Of a stretch of 25,224 bases of DNA, positions 14,759 to 24,648 are shown in pieces. The stretch is from NCBI GenBank assembly GCA_027625355.1, contig JAQBWI010000004.1:1-25224 (forward strand). Reading direction: 5' to 3'. This DNA is from Pseudomonadota bacterium (lineage in GTDB: Bacteria; Pseudomonadota; Alphaproteobacteria; HIMB59; GCA-002718135). A model generated the notes under the pieces. That model was not told the DNA's origin. It did no database searches and was given only the letters and a program-made list of their open reading frames with translations. Made by a program: the position numbers and the translations under genes. The stretch's first letter is position 1. Each line of letters opens with the position of its first letter.

Positions 14759-15712
14759 ATGAGAAAGAAAATTGCTCTCGTCGGAGCAGGAAATATCGGC
14801 GGAACTCTTGCACATTTGATTGGATTAAAAGAACTAGGTGACGTCGTCCTTATTGATATTGCAGATGGCATGACAAAAGGAAAAGCGCTTGATTTAGCCC
14901 AGTCTTCACCCATTGAGAGCTTTAATGCAAAGATGAGCGGTTCTTCTAATTATCGTGAGATGAAAGATGCAGATGTTGTGATAGTAACAGCAGGTTTCCA
15001 AAGACGACCTGGTATGACCAGAGATGACTTAGTGGAAAAAAATTCAGCAATTATTCAAACAGTTGGAAAAGGCATTAAAGCAAATTGCCCTAAGGCATTT
15101 GTTATTTGTATTACTAATCCTCTTGATGCCATGGTGAGTGTTTTGCAAAAAGCAGCAGGGTTGAAATCGAACATGTGTGTTGGTATGGCTGGGGTTCTTG
15201 ATAGTGCTCGATTAAAATATTTCTTAGCTGAAGAGTTTAAAGTTTCTGTTGAAGATGTAAGTGCTTTTGTTCTTGGAGGTCATGGTGACACAATGGTTCC
15301 AATTATAAGGTACGCGACTGTTGCAGGTATTCCTGTTCCAGAACTAATTAAATTAAAATGGTCTACAACTAAAAAAATAAATGCAATTATTGATAGAACA
15401 AGAGATGGTGGTGGTGAAATTGGAAGACTGATGAAAACAGCCTCAGCTTTTTATGCTCCAGCGTCATCAGCTATTGCCATGGCTGAGTCTTTTTTAAAAG
15501 ATCAAAAAAGAGTGTTACCATGTGCTGCCTATTTAAATGGTCAATATGGTGTAAAAGGTTTATATGTTGGTGTTCCAGTTATTATTGGAAAAAAAGGTGT
15601 AGAAAAAGTGATAGAGTTAAAGTTGAATGCTGAAGAAAAAAAACAATTCAATAATTCTGTGAAAGCAGTGAAAAATCTTACAGCCTTAGCAAAAAAATTA
15701 ACATCAAAATAA
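14759..15712 (+). CDS. mdh: Malate dehydrogenase (NAD+, LDH-like type)
   Basis: This enzyme oxidises malate to oxaloacetate. I choose ATG 14759 (MRKKIALVGAGNIGG), which gives 317 aa; a TTG 15 bases upstream adds five residues without support. Visible features are the nucleotide-binding GAGNIG (9-14), Asp33 at the end of the second strand (NAD+ preference), the mobile loop QRRPGMTRDD (81-90) with substrate-binding arginines, TNPLDAM (119-125), and the active-site GGHGDTMVP with His175. This is the LDH-like type of malate dehydrogenase usual in alphaproteobacteria. It lies 18 bases after sdhB and 57 bases before sucC, so it is probably co-transcribed with both. Confidence 0.95.
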   Translation: MRKKIALVGAGNIGGTLAHLIGLKELGDVVLIDIADGMTKGKALDLAQSSPIESFNAKMSGSSNYREMKDADVVIVTAGFQRRPGMTRDDLVEKNSAIIQTVGKGIKANCPKAFVICITNPLDAMVSVLQKAAGLKSNMCVGMAGVLDSARLKYFLAEEFKVSVEDVSAFVLGGHGDTMVPIIRYATVAGIPVPELIKLKWSTTKKINAIIDRTRDGGGEIGRLMKTASAFYAPASSAIAMAESFLKDQKRVLPCAAYLNGQYGVKGLYVGVPVIIGKKGVEKVIELKLNAEEKKQFNNSVKAVKNLTALAKKLTSK

Positions 15713-15769
15713 GGATTTAAAATATATAACGTCAGTTTTATGCAAGTGTTATTGTTTAAAGATTAATTA

Positions 15770-16957
15770 ATGAATATTCACGAATATCAAGCTAAAGAAA
15801 TTCTCAAAAACTATGGATTGCCTGTCCTAAAAGGTAAGTCATACAATAAAAATCTTGAAACTCTTGATGCCGATATAAAAGATTTAAAAGGACCACCTTG
15901 GGTTGTGAAATCACAAATTCATGCAGGGGGAAGAGGTGCTGGGCATTTTAAAAATTCTTTTAATGATAAAGGTGGTGTTCAAGTTATCTTTGATAAAGAC
16001 AATGTATCTTCTGTAGCTAAGTCAATGATGGGTAATGTGTTGGTTACAAAACAAACAGGAGTGATAGGTAAAACAGTAAATCGTATTTTTATTGAAGAAG
16101 GATGTGATATCGACAGAGAATTTTATCTTAGTCTGCTCGTTGATAGAAATACTTCAAAAGTAATGATGATGATTTCTGCTGCGGGTGGTATGGATATTGA
16201 GGAAGTTGCAATAACTAATCCTGAAAAAATCATCAATGTACATTTTACAAAGTACACAGATATTTCCTTAGACGATAGTTTGCTAACAAAACTTGATATA
16301 ACTAAAAATCAACTTGATGAATTAACTTCTATAATTAATAAATTATTAAATGCTTTTACTTCTATTGATGCATCAACGATTGAAATTAATCCACTGGTTT
16401 TAAATAAGCAAGGAAGTTTTGTCATTTTAGATGCAAAAATAAGTTTAGATGATAACGCACTTTTTCGACATCCTGAATTATTAGATTTAAAAGACTTAAC
16501 TGAAGAAGATCCTCTCGAGTTGCAAGCAGCAGAACATGATATGAATTATGTTAAGCTTGACGGTTCAATTGGATGTATGGTTAATGGCGCTGGTTTAGCA
16601 ATGGCAACAATGGATATTATTAAACAATTTGGTGAGGAGCCTGCAAATTTTCTAGATTTAGGGGGTACAGCAAATAAAGACAGAGTAATTATGGGTTTTA
16701 AAACTATTCAATCAGATCCAAATGTTAAGTCTATTTTGATTAATATTTTTGGAGGAATTATTCATTGTGACATGATTGCTAACGGTATTGTTGATGCAGT
16801 GAAAGAACTGGATTTTAAACTTCCTTTAGTAGTTCGTTTTCAAGGAACAAACGCGAAAGAAGGAAAAGATAAGATCAATAATTCTGATTTAGGATTAATA
16901 TCCATTGATGATTTTACTGAAGCAGCAAAAAAAGTAGTTGAGTTGGCTAAAGTATAA
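15770..16957 (+). CDS. sucC: Succinyl-CoA ligase (ADP-forming) beta subunit
   Basis: With SucD this enzyme converts succinyl-CoA to succinate with formation of ATP (or GTP). The 395-aa protein starts MNIHEYQAKEILK, the classic N-terminus. It carries the ATP-grasp domain with KSQIHAGGRGAGHFK (nucleotide-binding Gly-rich segment, about 48-62), EINPLV in the middle, and a C-terminal ligase domain with GCMVNGAGLAMATMD, LDLGGTA and NIFGGI. A 57-bp gap precedes it in which I see no clear promoter or terminator. Two bases separate it from sucD. Confidence 0.97.
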   Translation: MNIHEYQAKEILKNYGLPVLKGKSYNKNLETLDADIKDLKGPPWVVKSQIHAGGRGAGHFKNSFNDKGGVQVIFDKDNVSSVAKSMMGNVLVTKQTGVIGKTVNRIFIEEGCDIDREFYLSLLVDRNTSKVMMMISAAGGMDIEEVAITNPEKIINVHFTKYTDISLDDSLLTKLDITKNQLDELTSIINKLLNAFTSIDASTIEINPLVLNKQGSFVILDAKISLDDNALFRHPELLDLKDLTEEDPLELQAAEHDMNYVKLDGSIGCMVNGAGLAMATMDIIKQFGEEPANFLDLGGTANKDRVIMGFKTIQSDPNVKSILINIFGGIIHCDMIANGIVDAVKELDFKLPLVVRFQGTNAKEGKDKINNSDLGLISIDDFTEAAKKVVELAKV

Positions 16958-16959
16958 TT

Positions 16960-17844
16960 ATGTCGATTATTATAAATAAAAATACAAAAGTTATATGCCA
17001 AGGCTTTACAGGGTCACAAGGAACATATCATTCTCAACAAGCAATAGATTATGGAACACAAATGGTTGGAGGTGTAACTCCAGGGAAAGGTGGATCAACA
17101 CATTTAGGCTTACCCGTTTTTAATACAGTGAAAGAAGCGAAAGATCAAACCCAGGCAGACGCTACTGTTATTTATGTTCCCGCAAAATTTGCAACGCAGG
17201 CTATTCATGAAGCGCTAGATGCAAAGATAAAAATTATTACATGTATCACGGAGGGAATTCCTGTTCTTGATATGGTGGAGATTAAAAAAAGAATTCTTGA
17301 GCAAAAAACATATTTTATTGGACCTAATTGTCCAGGCTTAGTAACGCCTGGTGAATGTAAGATTGGAATTATGCCAGGATTTATTCATCAACCGGGTAAA
17401 ATAGGAATAGTCAGTAGGTCTGGCACATTAACATATGAGGCAGTATGGCAAACTTCGCAGGTCGGTCTTGGCCAAACAACTTGTGTTGGGATAGGTGGAG
17501 ATCCAGTACATGGAATGAATTTCATAGATTGTCTTGATTTATTTTTACAAGATGAAGACACAAAGGGTATATTAATGATTGGTGAGATAGGGGGCACAGC
17601 TGAAGAAGATGCTGCTGAATTTATTTCAAAATCACCTATTAAAAAACCTATGTCAGCTTTTATTGCCGGTGTTTCCGCCCCTAAAGGAAAGAGAATGGGT
17701 CATGCCGGAGCAATCATTTCTGGTAATAAAGGAACTGCGCAGTCAAAAATTGAAGCTCTACAGGCAGCGAATATTGCTGTTGCACCGTCTCCTGCTAAAA
17801 TGGGTGAAACAATGTTAGCAGAAATGCAAAAAGGGTATAATTAA
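16960..17844 (+). CDS. sucD: Succinyl-CoA ligase (ADP-forming) alpha subunit
   Basis: This subunit binds CoA and carries the phosphohistidine of the succinyl-CoA ligase reaction. The 294-aa protein has an N-terminal CoA-binding Rossmann domain with QGFTGSQGTYH (14-24) and VTPGKGG (39-45), GPNCPG (121-126), SRSGTLTYE (152-160), GIGGDPVHG, and the catalytic MGHAGAI with His248 (His246 in E. coli). Length is normal. It is two bases downstream of sucC and 51 bases upstream of sucA. Confidence 0.97.
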   Translation: MSIIINKNTKVICQGFTGSQGTYHSQQAIDYGTQMVGGVTPGKGGSTHLGLPVFNTVKEAKDQTQADATVIYVPAKFATQAIHEALDAKIKIITCITEGIPVLDMVEIKKRILEQKTYFIGPNCPGLVTPGECKIGIMPGFIHQPGKIGIVSRSGTLTYEAVWQTSQVGLGQTTCVGIGGDPVHGMNFIDCLDLFLQDEDTKGILMIGEIGGTAEEDAAEFISKSPIKKPMSAFIAGVSAPKGKRMGHAGAIISGNKGTAQSKIEALQAANIAVAPSPAKMGETMLAEMQKGYN

Positions 17845-17895
17845 ATTTGAAATCTACTAATATTTCTAAAATATAATCAGTGTATAAGAATAAAA

Positions 17896-20793
17896 ATGAA
17901 TGATAGTTTTTTAAATAGCGCCAATGCACCCTACGTAGCTGAGCTTTATTTTAAGTATACTCAGAATCCAAAAAATATTGATGAGAGTTGGAAGAGCTTT
18001 TTTTCTTCATTAAATGAAGATGAGCTTTCTATCATTTCTGATTTTGGCGGACCTGAATGGAAAAAAAGAGATACTAATGTTATTGATGATATTTCATTTG
18101 ATAAAGTTGTTCGATCATCATCAAGTGTAGATTTTAATAGTTTTAAAACATCAACTTTAGATTCAATTCGGGCACTTCGATTAATTCGTGCTTATCGTAT
18201 CAATGGTCATTTGATAGCCAACTTGGATCCTCTTAATTTACATGAGAAAATTTATCATCCAGAGTTAGATTATAAATCTTATGGTTTTTCAGAAAATGAT
18301 CTTGATAGAGAAATTTTTATTGATGGAAGTCTTGGTTTAGAAACGGCAACACTAAAAGAAATCATACAAGTATTAAATAAAACCTATGCATCATCTATTG
18401 GTGTTGAATTTTTACACATTCAATCTGTTGAACAAAAACAATGGGTGCAAGAGAGAATAGAGGAAGTTCATAATAAAACAAATTTTACAACACAAGGTAA
18501 GAAAGCAATTTTTCAACGACTAGTGGAGTCTGAATTGTTTGAACAATATTTAGATAAAAAGTTTTTAGGCACTAAAAGATATGGTGTTGAGGGGGGAGAG
18601 TCGATGATTCCTGGTATTGAACAGATTGTAAAGCAATCATGTATAGCAGGTGTTCAGGATATATATTTTGGTACTGCCCATCGTGGCAGATTGACTTTAT
18701 TAGCAACAGTTTTAGGTATGCCTTACAGGGGAATTTTATCAAAATTTCAAGGTAGTTTAAATGATCCAAACGAAGTATTGGGATCTGGAGATGTTAAGTA
18801 CCACCTTGGTGTATCGAGTGATAGAGAATTTGATGGTAAAAGTATTCATTTATCTTTAACGCCAAACCCATCTCATCTTGAGGCTGTTGACCCTGTTGTT
18901 GCAGGAAAAGTAAGAGCTAAACAAACTTTATTGCAGGATAAAACTACAGATAAAGTTTTTGGTATATTGATTCATGGAGATGCCGCAATGGCAGGTCAAG
19001 GAATAGTTGCAGAAACATTTGCTATGTCACAACTTCGTGGATTTCGTACAGGAGGAACTATTCATTTTGTTATCAACAATCAAATTGGTTTTACCACCAC
19101 ACCTCACTACGGTCGATCAGCACCTTATTGCACAGAAATAGCTAAAATGGTTCAAGCCCCAATCTTTCATGTGAATGGTGATGATCCCGAAGCAGTTGTT
19201 CATGTTTGTAGACTAGCTGCAGAATATAGAAACTTATTTAAAGAGGATGTTGTTGTCGATATGTTTTGTTATAGACGTTCTGGTCATAATGAAGCTGATG
19301 AGCCAATGTTCACACAACCTTTGATGTATAAAAAAATTAAGCAACATCAAACAACTCTAAATTTATATAAAGACCAACTTATCAAAGAAGAAATACTATC
19401 GGAAGATGAAGCAAAAACTAAACTTTCAGATTTTAAAAAGTTTTTAGATAATGAATTTGAATTATCCAAATCCTACAAACCTAATAAAGTTGATTGGTTG
19501 GATGGAACATGGACTGGAATTAAAATTGCCTCTATTGATGCAAGAAGAGGTAAAACATCTTCTACAGAAGACGATCTAAAGATTTTAGCAAAAGAAATCC
19601 ATGCTTTACCTGATGATTTTACACCCCATAAAAGAATTAAAAAAATATATAATGATAGACAGCAGTCAATTGTGGATGGAAAAAATATTGACTGGGCAAC
19701 AGCTGAAGCTTTAGCTTTTGCAACACTATTGAAAGATGGTTATGGAGTTCGTTTATCGGGTCAAGATGTAGGCAGAGGAACATTCAGTCATCGTCATGCA
19801 GTTTTATATGATCAAGAAAATGAAAAACGTTTTGTGCCTCTTCGTCATTTTAGAAAAGATCAAGCCTTGTTTGAAATTGTAGACAGTTTTTTATCAGAGT
19901 TTGGCGTTCTTGGTTTTGAATATGGGTATTCTCAGGCTGATCCAAAAACATTGGTTATTTGGGAAGCACAATTTGGAGATTTTTCTAATGGTGCGCAAAC
20001 AATTATTGATCAATTCATTACAACTGGAGAGAGAAAATGGTTACGAATGTCAGGATTAACTTTATTACTACCTCATGGTCATGAAGGACAAGGTCCGGAA
20101 CATACTAGTTCACGCTTAGAGCGTTTCCTACAAATGTGCGCAGAGGATAATATTCAAGTTGCTAACTGTACCAGTCCTGCAAATTATTTTCATATTTTAC
20201 GACGTCAAATGATGAGAGATTTTCGTAAACCACTTATTTTGATGACTCCGAAGTCTACACTTCGTCACAAAGGTAACACATCTCCTTTAGAAGACTTTGT
20301 AAATGGTTCATCGTTTCACCGTGTTCTTAGAAAACCTATAACAAAAGATGAGAAAAGTAAAATTAACAGAGTAGTGTTATGTTCAGGAAAAATATATTTT
20401 GAGTTACAAGACCATATTAATGAGCTCGCTCTTGAAAATATTCATATAATTAGACTAGAGCAGTTATATCCCTTCCCTTACGAGGCATTGGAAGAAGAAA
20501 TTGTAGATTTTAAAAATTGTGAGATGATATGGTGTCAAGAGGAACCAAGAAATATGGGAGCATGGCAGTTTATTCAGGAGAGAATTCAATCAGTTCTGCA
20601 AAGGGTAGTTGGTAATGATACGCTTCACTTTATTGGTAGAAGGGCAGCGGCATCTCCAGCAACAGGTGTTTTTGATAGACACTTGTCCAATCAACAAAAT
20701 ATTATTCGATTAGCAACAGAAGCAAATCTTGATGAAATAAAAAAAGAAAAATCAGGAGTTTCTCTTGTGAAATATAAACTGCCAATTGAATAA
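17896..20793 (+). CDS. sucA: 2-oxoglutarate dehydrogenase E1 component
   Basis: This thiamine-diphosphate enzyme decarboxylates 2-oxoglutarate and passes the succinyl group to the lipoyl arm of SucB. The 965-aa protein begins with the E2-binding N-terminal segment (NSANAPYVAELY), then RALRLIRAYRINGHL, GTAHRGRLTLLATVLGMP, the ThDP-binding region HGDAAMAGQGIVAE with INNQIGFTT downstream, and VDMFCYRRSGHNEADEP. Its C-terminal transketolase-like half carries LPHGHEGQGPEHTSSRLERF and RQMMRDFRKPL. Length is normal (930-1000). The 51-bp leader has no strong ribosome site. No frameshift or missing motif is seen. Confidence 0.97.
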   Translation: MNDSFLNSANAPYVAELYFKYTQNPKNIDESWKSFFSSLNEDELSIISDFGGPEWKKRDTNVIDDISFDKVVRSSSSVDFNSFKTSTLDSIRALRLIRAYRINGHLIANLDPLNLHEKIYHPELDYKSYGFSENDLDREIFIDGSLGLETATLKEIIQVLNKTYASSIGVEFLHIQSVEQKQWVQERIEEVHNKTNFTTQGKKAIFQRLVESELFEQYLDKKFLGTKRYGVEGGESMIPGIEQIVKQSCIAGVQDIYFGTAHRGRLTLLATVLGMPYRGILSKFQGSLNDPNEVLGSGDVKYHLGVSSDREFDGKSIHLSLTPNPSHLEAVDPVVAGKVRAKQTLLQDKTTDKVFGILIHGDAAMAGQGIVAETFAMSQLRGFRTGGTIHFVINNQIGFTTTPHYGRSAPYCTEIAKMVQAPIFHVNGDDPEAVVHVCRLAAEYRNLFKEDVVVDMFCYRRSGHNEADEPMFTQPLMYKKIKQHQTTLNLYKDQLIKEEILSEDEAKTKLSDFKKFLDNEFELSKSYKPNKVDWLDGTWTGIKIASIDARRGKTSSTEDDLKILAKEIHALPDDFTPHKRIKKIYNDRQQSIVDGKNIDWATAEALAFATLLKDGYGVRLSGQDVGRGTFSHRHAVLYDQENEKRFVPLRHFRKDQALFEIVDSFLSEFGVLGFEYGYSQADPKTLVIWEAQFGDFSNGAQTIIDQFITTGERKWLRMSGLTLLLPHGHEGQGPEHTSSRLERFLQMCAEDNIQVANCTSPANYFHILRRQMMRDFRKPLILMTPKSTLRHKGNTSPLEDFVNGSSFHRVLRKPITKDEKSKINRVVLCSGKIYFELQDHINELALENIHIIRLEQLYPFPYEALEEEIVDFKNCEMIWCQEEPRNMGAWQFIQERIQSVLQRVVGNDTLHFIGRRAAASPATGVFDRHLSNQQNIIRLATEANLDEIKKEKSGVSLVKYKLPIE

Positions 20794-20826
20794 AGTATCT
20801 AACATGTTAAATAGTAAACAAATATA

Positions 20827-22011
20827 ATGGAATTAATTGTACCCACACTTGGAGAGTCTATTACTGAAGCTACAGTCTCTAAATGGTTAAAAAAAGTTGG
20901 AGATTCATTTGAAGCGGATGAACCTTTGGTCGAAATAGAAACAGATAAAATAACTGTCGAAGTGCCTGCACCTAGTGCTGGCTCAATATCTGAAATAAAG
21001 GTCGAAGAAGGTGCAGATGTAAATATTGGCGGTGTCCTTGCCCTTCTGGGTGATAAAAAAACAGCAAACGGATCTTCTGAAAAAGTGCAAACAAAAGAAG
21101 CACCTATAGAAGCGCCTAAAGCAGAAAAAGTATCAACCCCACCTAGTACTAATCAAGATAATACAAAATTATCTCCTTCAGTAAAAAAACTTATCGCAGA
21201 AAATAATCTGAGTGTTGATAAAATTTCTTCTTCAAGATCGGATGGCCGGTTAACGAAAGAAGATGTATTTAATTTTATGAATAATCCATCAGCAAAAACA
21301 ACATCTTCAAAAGAACGAGAAAAAGTGGTGAAGATGTCAAAAATTAGAAAAACTATCGCTACACGATTAAAAGAATCACAAAATACTGCTGCTATTCTAA
21401 CAACATTTAACGAAGTTGATATGTCAGAAATAATGAAAGTGCGTGAGTCAAAAAAAGAAGACTTTATGGAACGCTATAATGTGAAGCTCGGTTTCATGTC
21501 TTTCTTTGTAAAAGCAGTTGTGTCAAGTTTACAAGAATTTCCTGCAGTAAATGCAGAAATACGAGATGAAAATATAATTTATAAAAATCATTTTGATATT
21601 GGTATTGCTGTGGGTACAGAAAAAGGACTAGTTGTACCTGTTCTCAAAGATGCTGACTCAATGACATTTGGTGATATCGAGCAAAACATTGTTGAGCTAA
21701 GTACTAAAGCAAAAGAGGGAAGTTTAACAATGGATGATTTAACAGGCGGCACTTTTACAATCTCAAATGGAGGAGTGTACGGCTCTATGTTAAGCACACC
21801 TATTATAAATAGACCGCAATCAGGGATATTGGGAATGCATAATATTCAAAAAAGAGCTGTGGTCGTTGATGACGAAATTGTAATTAGACCAATGATGTAT
21901 CTAGCTTTTAGCTATGATCACCGCATTATTGATGGAAAAGAAAGTGTTGGTTTTTTAGTAAGTATTAAAAATTTATTAGAAAACCCATCAAAGTTAATCT
22001 TAGGAGTATAA
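20827..22011 (+). CDS. sucB: 2-oxoglutarate dehydrogenase E2 component (dihydrolipoyl succinyltransferase)
   Basis: This is the core of the 2-oxoglutarate dehydrogenase complex; it transfers the succinyl group from the lipoyl arm to CoA. The 394-aa protein has one lipoyl domain (1-75) with ETDKITVEV, where Lys41 is the lipoylated residue. A Pro/Ala/Lys linker follows, then a peripheral subunit-binding domain (about 118-155, SPSVKKLIAENNLS and GRLTKEDV), and a catalytic domain ending in SYDHRIIDG with His365 and Asp369. One lipoyl domain and this length are standard for SucB and separate it from pyruvate dehydrogenase E2. It is 33 bases after sucA and directly abuts lpd. Confidence 0.96.
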   Translation: MELIVPTLGESITEATVSKWLKKVGDSFEADEPLVEIETDKITVEVPAPSAGSISEIKVEEGADVNIGGVLALLGDKKTANGSSEKVQTKEAPIEAPKAEKVSTPPSTNQDNTKLSPSVKKLIAENNLSVDKISSSRSDGRLTKEDVFNFMNNPSAKTTSSKEREKVVKMSKIRKTIATRLKESQNTAAILTTFNEVDMSEIMKVRESKKEDFMERYNVKLGFMSFFVKAVVSSLQEFPAVNAEIRDENIIYKNHFDIGIAVGTEKGLVVPVLKDADSMTFGDIEQNIVELSTKAKEGSLTMDDLTGGTFTISNGGVYGSMLSTPIINRPQSGILGMHNIQKRAVVVDDEIVIRPMMYLAFSYDHRIIDGKESVGFLVSIKNLLENPSKLILGV

Positions 22012-23409
22012 ATGGCAGATTTTGATTTAATCGTAATTGGAGCAGGTCCTGGCGGATATGTTGCTGCAATACGAGGTGCGCAACTAGGAATGAAAGTTGC
22101 TTGTGTAGAAAAAGAAAAAACACTTGGAGGCACTTGCCTCAATATCGGCTGTATTCCTTCAAAGGCGCTATTAAATTCATCAGAAAAATTTATTGAAATT
22201 TCTAACCACGCTGATGAGCACGGTATTTCAATTGGCAAAGTTGATCTCGATTTATCTAAACTCATGCAACGAAAAAATAAAATTGTCAAACAGCTTACAT
22301 CTGGGATTGGTTTTTTATTTAAAAAAAATAAAATTACTCACCTCCAAGGGTCAGCATCTTTTGTTGATAAAAAGACAATCAAGGTAGCTTCAGGTGAAGG
22401 AGACAAAAATTATTCAGCAACAAACTTTATTATTGCAACAGGTTCAAGTTCTATAGCTATTGATACAATACCAGTTGATGAAAAACAAATCGTAACGTCT
22501 ACAGGAGCATTGGCATTAGAAGAAGTACCACAATCTCTTCTTGTTATTGGTGGTGGTTATATTGGTTTGGAAATGGGATCAGTGTGGAGTAGACTTGGAT
22601 CTAAAGTCACGGTGGTAGAAGCGCTTGATAGAATTGTTCCTACAATGGATGAGGAGATTGCAAAAGAATTTATGAAGTCTCTAAAAAAACAAGGCTTAGA
22701 ATTTAAACTGTCGCACAAAGTAATTTCTACAAAAGCAGGCAAATCAGGAGTAGAAGTTTCAATGGAGTCATCAGATAAAAAACAAATTAGTGAAAAGTAT
22801 GATGTGGTACTAATGTCTGTTGGTCGCAAACCAAATACTGAAGGATTAAACTTAGAAGGTGTTGGTATTAAGCTAAATGAAAAGAAAGCTGTTGAAATAA
22901 ATAATCAATTTAAAACAAACATTGAAAATATTTTTGCTATTGGTGATGTAGTTCCTGGCCCAATGTTGGCTCATAAGGCTGAAGAAGAAGGGGTGGCATG
23001 CGTAGAATTTATCAGTGGTCAAAAACCACATATTAATTATGATATTATTCCAGCAATCGTGTACACGAACCCAGAAGTAGCTTCTGTTGGAAAAACAGAG
23101 AGCCAACTTAAAGAGGCAAAAATAGATTATAAAGTTGGTAAGTTTCCATTCATGGCAAACGGTAGAGCATTAACAACATCGTCCACTGAGGGTTTTGTAA
23201 AAATATTAGCAGACACGAAGACTGATACAATCTTAGGCGCACATATTATTGGTCATGATGCAGGTCAGCTCATTGCTGAGATAGTAACAACAATGGAATT
23301 TGGTGGAAGCTCTGAGGATATTGCTCGTATATGTCATGCTCATCCAACAACCAGTGAAGCTGTTAAAGAAGCTGCGATGAATATTGAAGGAAGAGCAATA
23401 CACATTTAA
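22012..23409 (+). CDS. lpd: Dihydrolipoamide dehydrogenase (E3)
   Basis: This flavoenzyme reoxidises the lipoyl arms of the 2-oxoglutarate dehydrogenase complex with NAD+ and may also serve other lipoyl complexes. The 465-aa protein has the FAD-binding GAGPGGYVAA (10-19), the redox disulphide GGTCLNIGCIPSK with Cys42 and Cys47, the NAD+-binding GGGYIGLEMG, the FAD-contacting AIGDVVPGPMLAHKA, and the C-terminal HAHPTTSEA with the catalytic His444 and Glu449. The ATG follows the sucB stop with no gap. It is the last gene of the TCA block. A 60-bp AT-only-type gap follows with no strong terminator. Confidence 0.97.
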   Translation: MADFDLIVIGAGPGGYVAAIRGAQLGMKVACVEKEKTLGGTCLNIGCIPSKALLNSSEKFIEISNHADEHGISIGKVDLDLSKLMQRKNKIVKQLTSGIGFLFKKNKITHLQGSASFVDKKTIKVASGEGDKNYSATNFIIATGSSSIAIDTIPVDEKQIVTSTGALALEEVPQSLLVIGGGYIGLEMGSVWSRLGSKVTVVEALDRIVPTMDEEIAKEFMKSLKKQGLEFKLSHKVISTKAGKSGVEVSMESSDKKQISEKYDVVLMSVGRKPNTEGLNLEGVGIKLNEKKAVEINNQFKTNIENIFAIGDVVPGPMLAHKAEEEGVACVEFISGQKPHINYDIIPAIVYTNPEVASVGKTESQLKEAKIDYKVGKFPFMANGRALTTSSTEGFVKILADTKTDTILGAHIIGHDAGQLIAEIVTTMEFGGSSEDIARICHAHPTTSEAVKEAAMNIEGRAIHI

Positions 23410-23469
23410 TTACTATTAGAATTTAAAATTTATTAAAATTTTTAAAATGATAATAGGTTCTTCTGTTTC

Positions 23470-24624
23470 ATGGTTAACCAAAAAATTTATTTAAAATCAA
23501 TTGCATCCTCGATGCAGAATGCCTACATATTTTTTTTTAGCTTAGGTATTTATTTTGTTTATATACCTTGGAATTTAGAACGTTTGGAGCTTGAAGAAAC
23601 AGACCTTGGTCTATGGCTTTTCATATTTGGCGTAATTAATTTATTAAGTAATCAAATTACTGGAAGAATAATTGTTCCAAAAATTGGCACAAGAAACATC
23701 ATCATGATAGGAACAGCGATACTGGCTGTATGTCCTTATTTGCTCATTACAGTTGATTCGTATTTAATGTTCATGTTGGTTGCTTTTCCTTTTGGTGCTG
23801 CAATTGGGTTTGTCATTCCGAGTAATCAAACAACAATTTCTCACATCGAAAATAAGACAAATAAAATTTATACACCACTTTACCAGGCTTGTTTTAGTGC
23901 AGGATCTTTATCTGGTGCACTCATCGCAGCCTACGTCATTAAGCAAGATATTAATCCTGAAGTTACTTTTGGTGTTATGGCAATAATTATTCTTTTATCT
24001 GTTGTTGTAATTTATTTTTTAGGATTACCTAGAAATGAAGAGAGTAATGATCCCATTGTAGAGTTTCAATTTCCAAAAAGACATATTTTTATTTTTGGAT
24101 TATTGCTAATGTTCAACTTTGCTACAATCGGTATTATTATAGATTGGTCTTCTTTGTGGTTAACAAGAGATTTATTTGCACCATTGTTTTTAGGGGGCCT
24201 TGTTATCGTTTTCTTTAATGCGGGTGAAATAGTCGCGAGATTATTCGCAAGCAGTTTTATAAAACTTCTTGGAGAGAAAATTGTAGGTGGTTACATGTCT
24301 ATATTAGGGGCAACAATACTTTTTCTTAGTATACTAACATCAAATCTATATCTAATTATTCCAGCACTAGTTTTATTTGGTCTGTTTACTGCTAATTTTA
24401 TAGCGATTGTTATACGTCAAGCAATTAAAATAACAACTGATCCAATCTCGTTAACGGTATCCAATTTAACAACTTTAGGGTTTTCTGGTTTCATTTTTGG
24501 ACCTGCAATTGTTGGATATACCGCTAAATATCTTGGATTAACATTTAATATGTATGCTTTGTGTGTCATCTGGGGTTTTAATGGTGTTTGTTTAATTTAT
24601 TTGATGAGTAGAAAACAAAATTAA
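23470..24624 (+). CDS. Major facilitator superfamily (MFS) transporter
   Basis: This is a 384-aa inner-membrane secondary transporter with about 12 hydrophobic helices. The charged central loop is at about 183-200 (LPRNEESNDPIVEFQFPKRH region). The N-half has the loop after helix 2 (NQITGRIIVPKIGTRN), a motif A-like element, and FPFGAAIGFVIPSNQTT at helix 4. It resembles the YbjJ-like or sugar-transporter-like MFS group, but I cannot assign a substrate. It lies 60 bases after lpd on the same strand and converges with the MATE gene 24 bases downstream. It differs clearly in sequence from the other MFS gene in the window, so the two are not recent duplicates. Confidence 0.82.
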   Translation: MVNQKIYLKSIASSMQNAYIFFFSLGIYFVYIPWNLERLELEETDLGLWLFIFGVINLLSNQITGRIIVPKIGTRNIIMIGTAILAVCPYLLITVDSYLMFMLVAFPFGAAIGFVIPSNQTTISHIENKTNKIYTPLYQACFSAGSLSGALIAAYVIKQDINPEVTFGVMAIIILLSVVVIYFLGLPRNEESNDPIVEFQFPKRHIFIFGLLLMFNFATIGIIIDWSSLWLTRDLFAPLFLGGLVIVFFNAGEIVARLFASSFIKLLGEKIVGGYMSILGATILFLSILTSNLYLIIPALVLFGLFTANFIAIVIRQAIKITTDPISLTVSNLTTLGFSGFIFGPAIVGYTAKYLGLTFNMYALCVIWGFNGVCLIYLMSRKQN

Positions 24625-24648
24625 TTTTATCATCTTCTTTAATAGTTT

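Noticed and set aside
21918..22289. 123-aa minus-strand open frame across the sucB/lpd junction
   Set aside because: Antisense to the conserved FAD and redox-disulphide regions of lpd; a shadow.
23425..23442. Inverted repeat AAAATTT/AAATTTT after lpd as a terminator
   Set aside because: Only A-T pairs in a very AT-rich gap; expected by chance and too unstable to call.
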